Part shown: positions 27,201 through 54,761 of the stretch, one piece after another
How positions within the stretch are numbered: the stretch's first letter is position 1
How the letters are laid out: every line of letters begins with the position of its first letter
NCBI RefSeq assembly: GCF_003073045.1
Contig: NC_037601.1
Coordinates: 10,961,807-11,025,806 of the forward strand
DNA length: 64,000 bases
Reading direction: 5' to 3'
Source: Pomacea canaliculata
Taxonomy: Eukaryota > Mollusca > Gastropoda > Architaenioglossa > Ampullariidae
Made by a program: the position numbers and the translations under genes
Notes under the pieces: generated by a model
Seen by the model: the letters and a program-made list of their open reading frames with translations, nothing else
Database searches by the model: none
What the model was told of the DNA's origin: nothing

Positions 27201-30200
27201 GTCATAACGAAAATGATTTATTTAGTGTTATATCCCACAGTCAAAGGCAGGCATAAAACACACACACGCACAGTTTCTTTGTAGCTTTCTGACTCGACAG
27301 TAACCTCTCGGCACTATATACAGTGTTCCCTCTTTTATTGCGGGGGATAGGTTCCAAGACCAGCCGCGATAAACGAATTTCCGCGAATTAGGGACATACA
27401 TGCAATAATAATATATACATGTAAAACAATATCATGTTAGTGTAAAGTAATATATTAATCATGGTATTAATACAGTACAATAACTTACTTAAGTGTAAAA
27501 AAATTATAACTGTACTCAGAAGTAATTCAGAAGTTTCACCTTCTCAGCGATCGTCATAATTCTTCTTTGGCGTTTAGGTTCATTACCAGCATTGGTAGAA
27601 GGAATTTTCTTCGGAGGCATTACAGGGATGAAAAATTGAAACGAAGTTCAACCGAGTTTAACACAAAGAAACCCCAAAAAACTGATGCGAACTGGCTGCG
27701 AGATGGTAGATACCAATCATGGCTCGTCGCTTTCGAATAGCAATGGATTTCTCATACACAATTATTTCTTTTGTCTGTCTACAAAATTACCATGATATTT
27801 TAATAGAAATACTAATATAGCTAAATTTTCCGTCTTTTTCCTGTTGAAAGATCTATGGTATTTGAAGAACGATAATTAAAAGGAAAAAAAAACGCGAAGT
27901 AGTGAATCCGCGATAGATGAACCGCGAAGTAGCGAGGGAACACTATACAATATCCCTATTAACGCTACCTATTAAGGGAGCTGATCTCAAAGCAAAGAGC
28001 TGATCGTCCCCCTCCATCATGTTAACGTAAATTTCGGACTATAAGCCGCGACTTCTTCCCCCATGGCCTAAACCTTATAATGCGGCTTGTTTGCGAATTT
28101 TTCCTATTAATTTTTCGCTGAGCTCCATGTTAAGGTGTTAACTATTTACGTTGTTACAGGGTTAACTTTTCACATTTTTAAATCAAACACGCATAAACGT
28201 AAAACATTCAGATCAGTTTCTGAAGCACACACCCTCATCATGCGAGACAAAATGCCGACGATGCACCTTTCAAGTTGTAGATATTTGCAGCTTATTTGTA
28301 CAATTTAAGTAGACTTTTTAGAAATTTAGTGGGGGCGGCTTACATACGGATGCGCTTAATAGACAGAAATTTAGGGCAGATCACCTATACACGTCCGTGG
28401 GTAGTTTGAAAATAATAGTAAAATATCAGGAACATATTAACTATATATAAAGAGATACTAATATGCTACGGGGTTCCCAGTCCCTTAATCCCCAAACACT
28501 TAATACCCTACACCAGGGCTTCTGCTAAGGCTAAATTCTTTGGGGTCCCAGGGACCCCTTCAGATTTTTAAGGGGTCCCTGTTCTCTGCCCAAATTTGAA
28601 GGGGACCCCATTGACGAAAATTGAAGGGGTCCTCCGAACTTTTAATGCGTACTGTACGCAATTTTTTGCGTAAGCAGAAGCCCTAGACCAGACCTGGGCA
28701 GCAGCAGCAGCCCAACTTTCATAGAAATATCGTTCCATCAACACAAGTCTTGTGAGAGCAACACGCTAACGGTCATTGTAAGCTGAGCTTCCTGTAGATG
28801 CCTGATGTCAGTCATGTCAGACTGGCCCGTACTGCACGATAAGCTTACTGTGACAGCTCGACATCAAATCTTTCTGAAGCAGCTGCAGGAAGGTAATCAG
28901 AGATTACTGCCAAGTGTAGATCTAAAATTTAAGTATGTAATAGCAAGATGGCGCATGTGTGACATAAATAAAATGGCCCAGGGAGATACGATAAGTGGCG
29001 CAAACACAGAAATCCAAACAGGAACGTAGCAAATATCGTAACAGATGAACGTTAGACATGAAACTTCACATAGATCAACTGGCAAATATAAAAATGAGAG
29101 AGAACTGTCACCCAGCTAAGCGAAGGGACATCACTCTCATCATCATCCTGACGTTCATGGTTTGTAGCGTTCTTCCACTGCTTCAATCATGATTTCAGCT
29201 TCTCTAAAATGGAGAAAGACCGATTAAAATCAATGAGAAGTTCTTAGCCACTTTGATGGTTGCTTGCTCTTGCCGAAGTAGTAATTTTATTTGGTGGGTA
29301 GAAGAAACAAAGCAAACCGAAAAAAGCGAAGCATAAATGAGTCTGCTTATTGAGTGAAAGAATTCTGCACGGTCTGCCTGTGTCTGACTCTTCCACCGTT
29401 AGCTGTGGGCTGGCGGAGATATTTGTCGGCTGCTGCCGTCGACGTCATTCTTCCCGAGTGGGGAGCACTGGACACAAGGGGTGGAGCGTTTTGGTTTTTT
29501 AAAAAAGTAATTTTCACTCATTTAAACTAAAGATGCACAGTAGCTTATCAATGAGCAGCGTATTTATTGATCAGCACAACTATAAGCCTAATTTAGTAAT
29601 TTTATGGACTTTCAATAAATAAAAGGTGTGGAAGGATCGTTCGTCAAAACTATAACAAAAATTATTTCTTATTTATCGATATCTGTTTATATATATATGG
29701 GATCTGGGAAACATATCACAGTGTGCTAGTGACGTGACAGTCATTGTTTACTTATTTTGCTCCTGTCTTTATGTCAAAAGGCGGACTAATCAACTTGGGG
29801 CTGGCGCTGTGCTTCGCGGAACTAGGAACGATGCTGCCCAAAGCCGGCGGACCTTATGCCTACGTCATGCGCACCTTCGGGCCGCTGGCAGGCTTCCTGA
29901 TCATGTGGGGCTACGTGGTGCTAATTGCAGGGCCCTTCTGGGCCTTCCTGGCCTACACAGCGGCTCTGTACATCGTCAAGCCCGCGTTTCCTGAATGTCA
30001 GCCCGAGCAGATGGACACAGGTGTCAAGATTCTGGCAGGCTGGATCATGAGTGAGTGTGAGCAATATCTGGGCATACAATGTGGAGCCAAGATTGTTTGT
30101 TGTTATGATTTAGTTTAGAAAGCAACGAGGTCATGTCGTTATTGCTATTTCACAGACTAAACAGACGTACTGCTGTAAACAGCCAAACAGAAGCTACCAT

Positions 30201-33200
30201 TGGCTGTGCTGCTAGCAGAATAGTGAGAGAAATTCGCCAATTATTGAAACACTTTGCTCCTAGAAAATCAGAAGTCGGCCTTTCAGCCCTGTCTGGATGT
30301 ATCTCTGTCTTTGTCTACGCAGTCACTTCACTTTCCCCCTTACTTTTTTTTTTTTAAACAAGGATTGGCACCTTTTAACATAAAATATATTATTACCAGA
30401 ATCTGACTTCAATTCGACTTCTTTTTCATGTATGTGTCTACTTCAATCACCTAAACATATTTAATGTACCGCAGGACATCAACACAATGTTCTTAAAAAC
30501 ATCAACACAAAAAAAACATCAAAGAATCTTTCAACATTTAGAACACGCCGACACTATGTGAACAAACACCTATACTGACAATGTTTAGGTTAAGGAGCAT
30601 TTAGAACATATCGATAGTGTTTTGGTTGACCGAACATTTTAGCATGTCCACGTTGTTGAGTTTATTAATGGAACATAAGCCGCACGCAGACACTATATAC
30701 CGAGTGTGTGGCAATGCGTGCAGTAACGATGGTGGCGCTGAACTGCGTGTACATGAAGTACGTCACCAAGATCCAGACTCTGCTGTCCAGCACCAAGATC
30801 GTGGCCCTGCTTATCATCATCATCGCCGGCTTCTACCAAATGGCGGTGGGTAAGTGCATGTTATCTGTGTGTCAACTACGGTGTCGATGACGGGACAACC
30901 ACCGGTGTGGGTGTGGGAGTTGGGGGTGGTGGTTGTGGGCACGGTGACAGGTTGTAGACAGTAACACAAGTCGGGGATCACATGGATCCACTGTTTCTGG
31001 TCGCTGCCAGAAATGTTACCGGACATGTGCAGGGACATATGTACGTACAATGTGTAAGTTGCCATGCTTAGTGTTTACTGTATTTAACCATACTGGCATT
31101 AAATAGTCATAGCTTGATGTGTGCTGCTACATTATGACTGAACTAATCAGGGAAATATGTGTTGGCCTGATATCAGAAATCTGTATCTATGTAAAAGTGG
31201 AAGTTTCCATTGCCATATCGCCTTATGTGTTTCGTTGACTTTGTAGACCAACGTGAAGTGTGCGACTTTTTAAATTTCTTATTCAAATCTTGTCAGATTT
31301 CCCTTATGTAAATAAACATTTTTGTAATGTAGTGTTTTTGACACAACATTTCTCAACTGACTTTGTAAATGGTGTTTATTTCCCAGGAAATACAGAGAAT
31401 TTAGACGATATATTCGACGGAACTACCCAGGAACCTGGCAAGTTTGCTGTCGCCATATTTTACTCTATATTTTCCTACGGCGGATGGTGAGTGATATGAC
31501 CTATTACTTATTTCTATTTTAAAATAAGTGATTGATTATGTGTATGAACAGCTATGCGTGTGCGAAGACGACGTAAACTGTTAGCTATACTCTGCAAGAT
31601 GGCAACTTATACAGCGGGGTCAGGTTAAAGGCCTTATGGTGAAAGTACAATATAAACAATAACTAATATATACAGAATAACAAATCAGGAAAAACATGTC
31701 CAAACAAAGCACAATTTTTTTTTAAAATTTTCTTCAGGCAGGTGATGACTTCACTTATGGAAGAAGTGAAAAACCCTGGAAGGTGAGTGACAAGCCGAAA
31801 TGAACGACAAAAACTTGTCCTATCCTGACATCGTGAGATAAGAGATCTTTTAAGTGTTAGTCTAGTTGTTAATTAATGTGATCATATTTGATTTCACAGC
31901 TACAATGTAGGACATCACCGATTGAATGACAAATTTTCGATAAATGTTTTCTCCTAAAAACAACAGGAAAAAAAAAACAAAAACAAAAACAAAAAACACA
32001 CAGCTTCTACTGTATACTGTAACTAAGTTCACTATCAATGCATTATAACGAGAGCATAAAAGAAAACCACCTCAGATACATGAGTGGTTAGCTAGCACAT
32101 TGCTGTCATATTTATAGACAGTCGCACGAGTTATATTCTTTCACCAAACTCCATTTTTCAGACGAGGGGTGTGGGGGGTTGAGGTGGATGTACTCGCACT
32201 CTCATATCACATTCCTTGTTTTCAGAGACCTGCCGCTTTCTGTGTACATAACATTCGTCATTGTCATCATCAAGTACATCCTCACAAACGTCGCCTACTA
32301 CACCCTGATCACGCCCCAGGAACTTCTGCGTTCCAGCGCCATTGCTCTGGTGAGTATATCTGTAGTAGTCACCGATCATTACAATGTATACGTTATTATC
32401 TCCTCGACCTCTGTTGTAATATATTCCGACGTTAAGCTGCTTGTGTCGTCTGCTTGGTTGAGACGATATGGTCGTGGATGGGCCAATTGGACAAGTGGTG
32501 GGACGTCACGATATGGTAGTAAATGAACATGGTGTTGTTTGTTTTGGCAAAATTAGTTATTAAGCTAATGTTGGAGGAAAATATGAGTATAAATGCTGCT
32601 AAGTAATTGAATAGACCTGCGGTAACTCTTGATTATTATTATTATCCGAAATGTCAAACATACAGTTGCGAACCGTAGGTCTTGCCGCAAAGAACAGCAT
32701 ATGACTGGTCAAAGACAGGAAACGATCTTGTCATGGCTACGTCTCTAGTGTGAAACCATGAAACAGGCCAGCAAATGGATACAATGCACCTTTCTTCTTT
32801 GTCAAAACCAGATGTTCATGGATCGCCTTTATCGGCCCGTGTCACCGCTGATATCAGTCCTTGTGGCCACCACTTCCATTGGCGCTTTGAACGCTTCTAT
32901 CATGGGACACTCACGGTGAGTTTTCCTGGATACAAAGTAAAACCTCAGGTGAAAATGTCCCGAACAAGCAAAGTATCTCTTCCTCTAGCAAAACAATAAA
33001 ACTGAATTTAGCAGAGTGATTCGTATCCCATGAGTTCCAGACACATAAATATTAGCGCAAGAACGCTCGACATGTGCATTGAACACAATGACTGAGGTTA
33101 ACTTCGTTCAAGTTACTCCTGAATTGAATTTTGTGTATTAATTTTGTCGATCTGAGAGATTGATGTTACTAGCCCGTGTTGATGTGCAGGCTGCTGTTTG

Positions 33201-34577
33201 CTGGTGCTAGAAATGGTCACATGCCGCTGTTGATGGGCATGGTCCATCCCAAGTACCTCACGCCGTGGCCAGCAATTTTTGCTTTGGTAAATATGGCATG
33301 AACGCGTGTGTCTGTAGGAATCTGGAGTGCGCACGCATTACAGTACTTTAGGCATGTCGGATCCCACTCCCTCTAAATTTACAAACAGCACCAAACACCG
33401 TAGAAAGTCTAAGCAGTCAGACATAGCGTGTACAATGTTGGCATCTGCCAAAACCGCCACCAAATGAAATCCATGTTTAGCGTATAGGAGCGTTACCACT
33501 TCCAAAACTTCTTTTGTATGTTCATCTCTTTGATTATTCATGCTTTTATTTTTTGACATGGTGGTGTTATTTGTTTAACAGCTAGTGTGGAGCTTAGTGA
33601 TGCTGTACTCTGGCAGTGTGACAGACATGATGGAATTCATTTCTTTGTTTTCTACGATCATGGGCATAGCAGTTGTCTGCTCACTACTATACCTGAGGTG
33701 GAAAAGGCCAAATGAAAAACGACCCTACAAGGTTTCTGTTGTTCTTTATAAGTATTATTGATGACTTTTTACCATGTACACATTTGGATGAGGAGGTTAT
33801 TTATTCAATTATAGATGCGTTAACTGAAGTCTGTTTAACAAAGCATTATTGGCTTAGTCAACAATAACAACAAAACACTTGTTCACCTGACAAGGATATC
33901 ATTGGCAAGTTCATTTTTCAGACATTCGATAACTAACTACTTTCAAGATTTGTTCCATACAAGAGAGGTTTCGAGTCTGAACATGTTTGAATTGTGTGCT
34001 GCAGACGATGCTGTTTGTTCCTGTTGTGCAACTCATCATCAACTTGGCGGTGCTAGTGCTGGCTATTTACCAGAAGCCTCATCGGATGGGTATTGGCCTG
34101 TTGATCTTGTTTGCTGGCGTCCCTGTTTACTGGCTTGGCGTTCTCTGGCGCTCAAAGCCAAAGGAGTTCACATCTATGATAGGTCAGTATGTCCAACACC
34201 AACAGGAGTATGAGAATACATGTACTATAGTTTTATGAATTATATGTACAACATATGATTTACTTTTGGCTTATTTGTGTAGTCCTCTGATCAATGTCCT
34301 CCATAAGTTAAATTCAAGTTATTAGGCAAGTTCCAACAATCATACATGGTTCATGATTTTGTTGTAAAATTAAACAAAAGAAAACAACAGTAACAACAAA
34401 AGACTGAAGTGATCACTAATCAATGAGGTTCTATTTTCAGACCTTTTTTTGCTTATGAAACCAAACAATCTTGAGTACAGTATTCACTTCATTTAAAATA
34501 ATGAATCATTTCTTTCTTTTGCAGAGGGTATTACAGTGCTGATACAGAAAGCACTTCTTCTCACAAAGTCACAATGA
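24235..34577 (+). CDS. SLC7-type amino-acid transporter light chain, copy C (12 exons, about 572 aa)
   Basis: Paralogue of copy B with the same exon plan. Exons: 24235-24500, 25593-25798, 29781-30050, 30724-30849, 31387-31486, 31738-31782, 32226-32349, 32812-32915, 33190-33286, 33582-33731, 34005-34182, 34525-34577. They total 1,719 bp with all phases matching, ending EGITVLIQKALLLTKSQ and TGA. Exons 2-12 are each exactly as long as in copy B. The Cys for SLC3 heavy-chain pairing (KPAFPEC) and the TM6 GGW are kept. TM1 again has His-Ser-Ser (GHSSVF) where relatives have Gly-Ser-Gly. The N-terminal exon encodes 88 residues starting MSRRKGAILVTPG. It is long, acidic and Ser/Thr-rich, unlike copy B, and has its own TATA box. 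Intron 2 has grown to about 4 kb through DNA-transposon insertions. The product should be a plasma-membrane exchanger; its substrate is not predictable. Confidence 0.9.
25859..25999 (+). promoter_or_regulatory. Two CRE palindromes in intron 2 of copy C
   Basis: TGACGTCA at 25859-25866 and 25992-25999, with a one-mismatch GGACGTCA at 25943. The position matches the five-site cluster in copy B intron 2. Confidence 0.5.
27321..27945 (-). mobile_element. Non-autonomous Tigger/pogo element with transposase N-terminus
   Basis: Terminal inverted repeats AGTGTTCCCTC/GAGGGAACACT are flanked by TA. Inside, minus strand 27620-27516, is a 34-codon frame with MPPKKIPSTN, EPKRQRRIMTIAEKVKLLNY and an early stop. 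This is the start of the CENP-B-like N-terminal domain of Tigger/pogo transposases. The catalytic domain is missing. It lies in intron 2 of copy C. Confidence 0.8.
28027..28375. mobile_element. Degenerate DNA-transposon relic
   Basis: The left end AATTTCGGACTATAAGCCGC and the right end (GCGGCTTACATACGG, then AGACAGAAATTTA) form imperfect inverted ends. The left end resembles a widespread class of non-autonomous elements with ATAAGCCGC termini. Superfamily uncertain. Confidence 0.5.
28514..28685. mobile_element. MITE, about 170 bp, with AGGGCTTCTGCT inverted ends
   Basis: The left end AGGGCTTCTGCTAAGG and the right end CGTAAGCAGAAGCCCT are inverted copies. The body repeats GGGGTCC/GGGACCCC motifs and has no coding potential. 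It lies in intron 2 of copy C. Confidence 0.75.
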
Positions 34578-34677
34578 ATGGCAGAACAAGGAGTGGATAG
34601 TACTGTCTGATGTTGGTTGCAACACTTCCATAAGTTGGACTTATACAGTATACAAGTTTGATAACTTGGCAAGTGAT

Positions 34678-34857
34678 CTAGTCATGACACTGATGATGAG
34701 AATGGCAATGACAGGTGTAAAATAACCACCTTAGCCATGAAATCATGAAAATAGCTGAAAACACAGGCTAGTCATGACACTGATGATGAGAATGCCAATG
34801 ACAGGTCTAAAATAACTACCTTAGCCATGAAATCATGGAAATTGCTGATAAACACAT
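34678..34857 (+). repeat. 90-bp tandem duplication
   Basis: A 90-bp unit starting CTAGTCATGACACTGATGAT occurs twice head to tail (34678-34767, 34768-34857) with few differences, just after the end of copy C. Confidence 0.9.
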
Positions 34858-37300
34858 GACCTCAACAGGTCAAAATGGAGGATCAGATTGAATGGCCATA
34901 TCAAAGACACAGAAAAGAAAAGTGAATGCCACTGGCTTAGCTTATTGCCATATCAGTCAATATTTGTCTTTCAGTAAGAACAGGTGTATGAATGAAGACA
35001 TGCTGTCTGCATTTTAAGAGGTGTGCATGCATTTGAGTTTGTGTGTTAGGATCTATGTCAACATTTTTATGTAAAAATATTTTGTTAATGCTAAAGATAA
35101 CAAAGAGAACCTGATAAAAATAAAAATATTTTCCATCTTTTTGTTTTTGTGTGTGGAGCAGATTTTTAAGTATGGTGTCGAGGTAGCTATGACACAGCAA
35201 ATGAGATGGGTATTCTTCTAAGTGAGAGTTCTTCATACTATGCTGCTCTGTTTCTAAAGATCATGTGTGAAGGATAACGTGCTGTTTTACTTGAGCGAAG
35301 TAGCAAGCATAGGCTGTGAACTTTGTTAAGTCCTTGTCTGCAGGACAGAGAAAATATATGACATTGTGGTGCATGCAAACAAATCTCTAACATTGTGTGC
35401 AGCAGCAATTCCTGGGATCCAGAATATGCTGATTTTCTGCACAAAAGCTATGCATGTACTTACTGACAAAGAAACATTGATATGAGTTTACTCACACTGA
35501 AGTTTAATGTGATATCTGCAGCATGACTTCTTTCATGGCTTATATGCAATACTGATGCTATAACTGTTATGTTTTAATCTGGTTGCTCTAATTAAAATGC
35601 CAGTACATGTTAGATAATAACTTTACTCATATGTATCGCCCTTCCTGCTGATTAGGAACAAAAGTACAAATTATGTATGAGCTCAAGATGCAATACTTTT
35701 GTGCATACAACTGAGAATGATGTGTTTGGTATAGTCACTTTAGTGCATGAACCACCACTTTCAAAATGTATGAACCAAGAAAATGTTGTCTTATGCAAAG
35801 CTAGGATTCAGGACACAATTCAAAGATCTCTTACAAGGCTAGGGTTAACCTCAACTGCTAATATATGAAAGTAATGCCTAAAGACATTAAAACTTTTGTC
35901 AACGTCTCATATAAACTCTAAATGACTGTGACAGACAATTTGCATCCTGGTAGAGGGTAAATACTAGTATTTCTACTTCAGATGATAAAGTCTGCACAAA
36001 TTTACTGGCCCTATTTTTTTATACAAGTATTAGCCTCGCTTTATACACAAGTGTTACCAACAGTGTTCACCTGATCAATTTAAAGATTCATTACAACTGA
36101 ATCAAAGAGAAAGCTGCTTGTGCTAGCCACAGAAAAGTGTTAATAAGCTCTCTCTCTACTGTGTCCCAAATACATTCAGTTACACGCAACTTGTAACATC
36201 AATCTGAATTTTGTTAACATATATAAAAATAATAAAGATCCATTTAGGAATCCTGCAGTTTATCCTTATAACAGTAGCAAAATCTCAGTTTAAAGCAAAC
36301 TTTGTGATGATTGCTTTCCACTTAATATTCTTACAGAATATGCTCCTAACTGTAGTTTTTGAGTTTTTCATTTGGTCTGATATATAAAATATCTATTCCA
36401 TAGTTCAATACCCCCCCTACACACACAAATATATATGACAGCCATTTGTGACTGCTTACTTTCGCAGTAAACTTGAAAAAGTCTCTATGTCATTTAGTCT
36501 AAAGTGTAGCTATAACACTGCTCATGCTGTTTTATGCATCATGTTTATTGAGAACTATTCTTGTACAACATGATACTCTTAAAAAGCTCTTAGACATGGG
36601 TGCAAACCATGTTCACACTCTGGACAACCACTTTAGTTAACTGTCACCTTATTGAAAATGTGTAAAGCAAATGGGCAATAAGAGGATACTTACCTAATTT
36701 TGCTGAAATCTATAAAACATTTTCATGGATACCCATGAGCAAGAAATGCAAGCAAGGCTAAACATCATGTAACAGAAAGGTAACATTGTCATCATATTAC
36801 ACATTACTCCAGCTCACTTTCGTGATAGCAGCCTCCTGCCTCAGGTTAAAAAATAAAACATCAAGATACATTTAAAAAGTGAGTCTAGAAGAGGTAAAAC
36901 TGAGCCAAAGGCATGTTCTGGCAACATAGCAACTGACTACCAACAGCTGTGTCTACATACAATCATTCGGAACAGGAGATTTCAAGTACAAACACTGATT
37001 ATGTGACAGTTTTTTGACAAACTATTTGTAGCAAACCCAGTTCATTTTTGTAATAATTACAAATTCACCAGTGGTGATATAGAAAGCAAAAGTGTCCATC
37101 TTTTGTGAAGTATATTTATTACTGTCTTTTACTAAACACTTCACTTTGATGGATTCAAAATGAGTGAAGTCTCATTCTGTCAGTTCATTCAAAAATACCA
37201 GGATGGCTAGCTCCTATTTTCCTGAACACCTGGAATGTTCCTGCTGCCAACGAATGCTGGAAGGAGAGTTCTGCTCTTCTTTCCATATTACCAACTTACT
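34858..37300. other. Region between copy C and PRPF4B stop codon
   Basis: Convergent 3' ends. It holds the 3' flank of copy C; 35,880-35,975 recurs beyond copy B at about 20,430-20,540. It also holds the presumed long PRPF4B 3' UTR on the minus strand. Several AATAAA-type signals exist on the minus strand, so the poly(A) site was not chosen. No other gene seen. Confidence 0.5.
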
Positions 37301-51522
<14,222 letters not shown>

Positions 51523-53264
51523 GTTAGAAACGGGGATCACATTGAGGATATGAAAAACTGGGAATCAAGCAAACTAGAAAGGAAGTGCATTTTGGAGATG
51601 ATGTATCGGTTACTGAGAACGCTAATGATGGTACCTCTTGTTTACCTAACGAGGACATTGATCATCTGACCTGTTGACATGAATGTCATGCTGAAAACGA
51701 TTCTAAAAGCTAAAGCTGGCACATTTGTTCCTTTTCTAATTCCTTACTAACAATAGGTCATCGTTGTCATGCGCATTGAGTCGACCTGCGTCGCTTGCAT
51801 ACGTTAACATATTAGTCCGGTGAATATGAGAATAAACCACCAAATTACTGCATTACGATCTTGCTCATTTGTGAAAATACTACCAGATATTGAATTATAA
51901 GCCCTTGAGTTGTTTATTATTTTGATTATTCTTCTGTTATTTACATTTTGAGTTCTCACTACACTATATAATATATATATAACTACTTCGACGTGCATCC
52001 TATATAGGGAGTTTGTGAGCTCCATTCAGTGACTCCTAATAGCTATGCTTATGGGACCCAAGAGATCCAGGCAGGACCACCCAAGTTTAAGATAGATCTA
52101 AGAGTAAGGACCAGAAAGCTAAGCATGATCAACGTACTGTCGTTCAGGCTATAGTGGGAGTGAATTGTAAAAGGAACATGTTACAGAAACTGCGACCGAG
52201 AATTCTTTCATTGCTATAGAGACTGATCTGATCAATTCTTTTTAAAGAATTGTACGATTTTTAGCAGTCTCACCTTGGTAAAAAGCACACCAGTACAAAG
52301 TATACACATCTCCACCACTTTTTTATGCAATAAAGGTATATGCCAAAGTGGACTAAAAATTTACGTATGACGTTGCCCTTAGGATCGGAGACTGGATATA
52401 GTATTTTAGCCATTCACACACACACACAATTCTGCTTAAATTAGCAGGGCACTGACGTAGTTCGTCAGTTTGTTCATACCATGATTCTTTGTCAATGGTT
52501 ACATATATATATATACAGCAAATAGTATGCGGATTCACTGCCATTCATATGAGTTTCTAATAATGTTGACCATATATTAGCGGGCATGCCATATAGTGCC
52601 GGAAAAGATTCCAAGTTTTTCTGTCGACACTGTCAAATGTCTTTCCATAGTGTATGAAAATACAGCGAATCTATAGAGTGAAGAGTTTCATTCTACTTCT
52701 ACTATATGTGTGGTGTCACGATCTGGTCAGCGATGAATCTTAATAATTTCTTTTCGGAAACTATGGTCTTGTCGACTTGGTTTTGCACGAGGATGACCCT
52801 GGAGAATGCTTTTCTTGTTACTATCAACAGTCTGGTCTCTGTAGTTTGTACAATTGCTGGCGTCTTTTTCGGAAAGGGCAGTCCTGATGATAAGTCCTTT
52901 TTTAAAAAATGTCCCATAACCCTTTGGTTGTTGGGGAGCGTTAGAGACCGCACTGATCCTGAGGCCTATGTCCCCACCTTCAATCTTTCCTTCCCCAGTT
53001 CTCTTAGAGGCCAATTACCCATTTGACAACTGCGTTAGGTGGAAGAAGTATGCTGTCATTCTTTCATCTCTCGTACTATCCTCCATCAAAGTGGGGATAC
53101 ATATCATCCTCTTCACCTTTGCTAGTCGCAGTTTTGTCTACATCATCGTGATCTATGCCTGGACCACCATATAACTCATATTTGTCATTCGGCTTATGCA
53201 TTTATTCGACAGATCAGTGCTATAAAACCGTGTGTTATGCAACAAAAGTATCTGTTGATTAATT
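51523..53264. other. PRPF4B upstream region, no recognised gene
   Basis: The PRPF4B promoter must lie just above 51,522; no TATA box is obvious. A plus-strand frame of 106 codons (52706-53026) overlaps minus-strand frames of similar length and looks like degraded repeat. Nothing else recognised. Confidence 0.45.
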
Positions 53265-53780
53265 CTTTCCAGACTTGATTATGTCAGCTGTCTGTTCGTT
53301 GGCTACCCGCAGCGCATAACCAACATATGATACAGAGAGTTTAGAACTCCGCCGCACGCCTTGTTCTTAAGTCAAGAATGAGTAAATATATTATACCTTT
53401 TCTGCACACTCCACTGGTTGCCGAGTTGATCGTAAGATGGAGGTAAATCAAGTGATATGTCATAACTTCCTCTGTAGCCCCTCTATCCATAGCATGCTGT
53501 GTACGTGTACTCTCTATCGAGAAACCTTTGTTCGTCGCAAATCACACTATCCTACACCTGCCAGATATTGGCACCAAAGGATGTTCTCTTAAGCTGAACA
53601 CAAAATATGGAATTCACTGCTACTCTCGATTCGAACCACTCAGTCTGTTCCAAGTTTCAAGATGGCGCTCAAGACTTTTCCCTATATATTATATTTCGTT
53701 GTAAAGCGTGGAAAGTTTCACGTTGCTGGGGGAAAAATGTTTATAGAGCGCTTTATCACACCATCAAAGGTTAGCTCAAG
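53265..53780 (+). mobile_element. Decayed L2/CR1-like LINE tail
   Basis: Reading across frames on the plus strand gives LDYVSCLFVGYPQRITN, RTPPHALFLS, CTLHWLPS and, later, a WNSLPL-like tail that has drifted. These are the same landmarks as in the LINE at 7,800-8,560. Several stops and shifts show an old copy. Confidence 0.65.
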
Positions 53781-54761
53781 GTGCTTGACTAAAAAATATA
53801 GACAGAATAATAACGCATGGACCCACGCATAAGAACATGCAAACGTGATGTCTATACAATGCCATATGACGGGATGAAAAATATATAGTTCTTATTTGCT
53901 CCCAGCTTGCTCAGTTCAGCTAAAGAACTAAAGCGAGGTTGCACTACTCCTATCCACACCACAGTTCCAGTAAAGTAAAAGTTGGCACTATAACACTCAC
54001 TCTACCATATAGACAATGACCTGCTATCATTCTAAAAAAATAGGATTCATTATGATAACAGCTATAGCATTACTCAGATGATAACAGCTATAGCAATGAC
54101 TCTTAGCCACCATAAAAACTATGGCATAGCATATAGATGTTAACCCTTCCGCCGCCTTTTGCTTTCTTGCTGCGTCAGGTATTCTTTGCTGCTGAGGAGA
54201 AATGAGTGCTCTTTAAGTAACAAAAACAGCATGAACACATTTTCTTGTCTGTTTGATGACCATTTATTGCAAAGTTTTATATTTAAGGTATCCAGTTTCC
54301 ATTCAAACTTTTTTATAATTTGTGTGCAAGATCTTGTATTTGAATCTTGTAAACAAGTGCATAACCAGAATATTATCTGGTTTCACTGTACAATGTCGGT
54401 AGATGAGCGAGTTTAATTCTGTGATAATCAGTCGATAGGCGAATTTTTTATGGTATCCAGTTGCCATTTAAACTATTTTTTACAATGTGTGCGTGTGAAT
54501 ATTCATATATGAATATACTTTCTATGTATTTAAAAACAATTGAACCTTATAAACAAACGCATCACCAGAATAATTTTCTGGTTTCATTGTACAATGTCAG
54601 TAGAAGAGCGAGTGTTATTCTTTGATGCCTAGTCCTTAGACGCATTTCTTTCTGATATCCTGGCGGCTTGTAAATGTCCTATCTGCGCCAAATTAGCAGC
54701 TGACAAAAACGTATATTCAGATGCTATGAAATGTTTTTGTTCGCTAAGCTGGATGATGATT

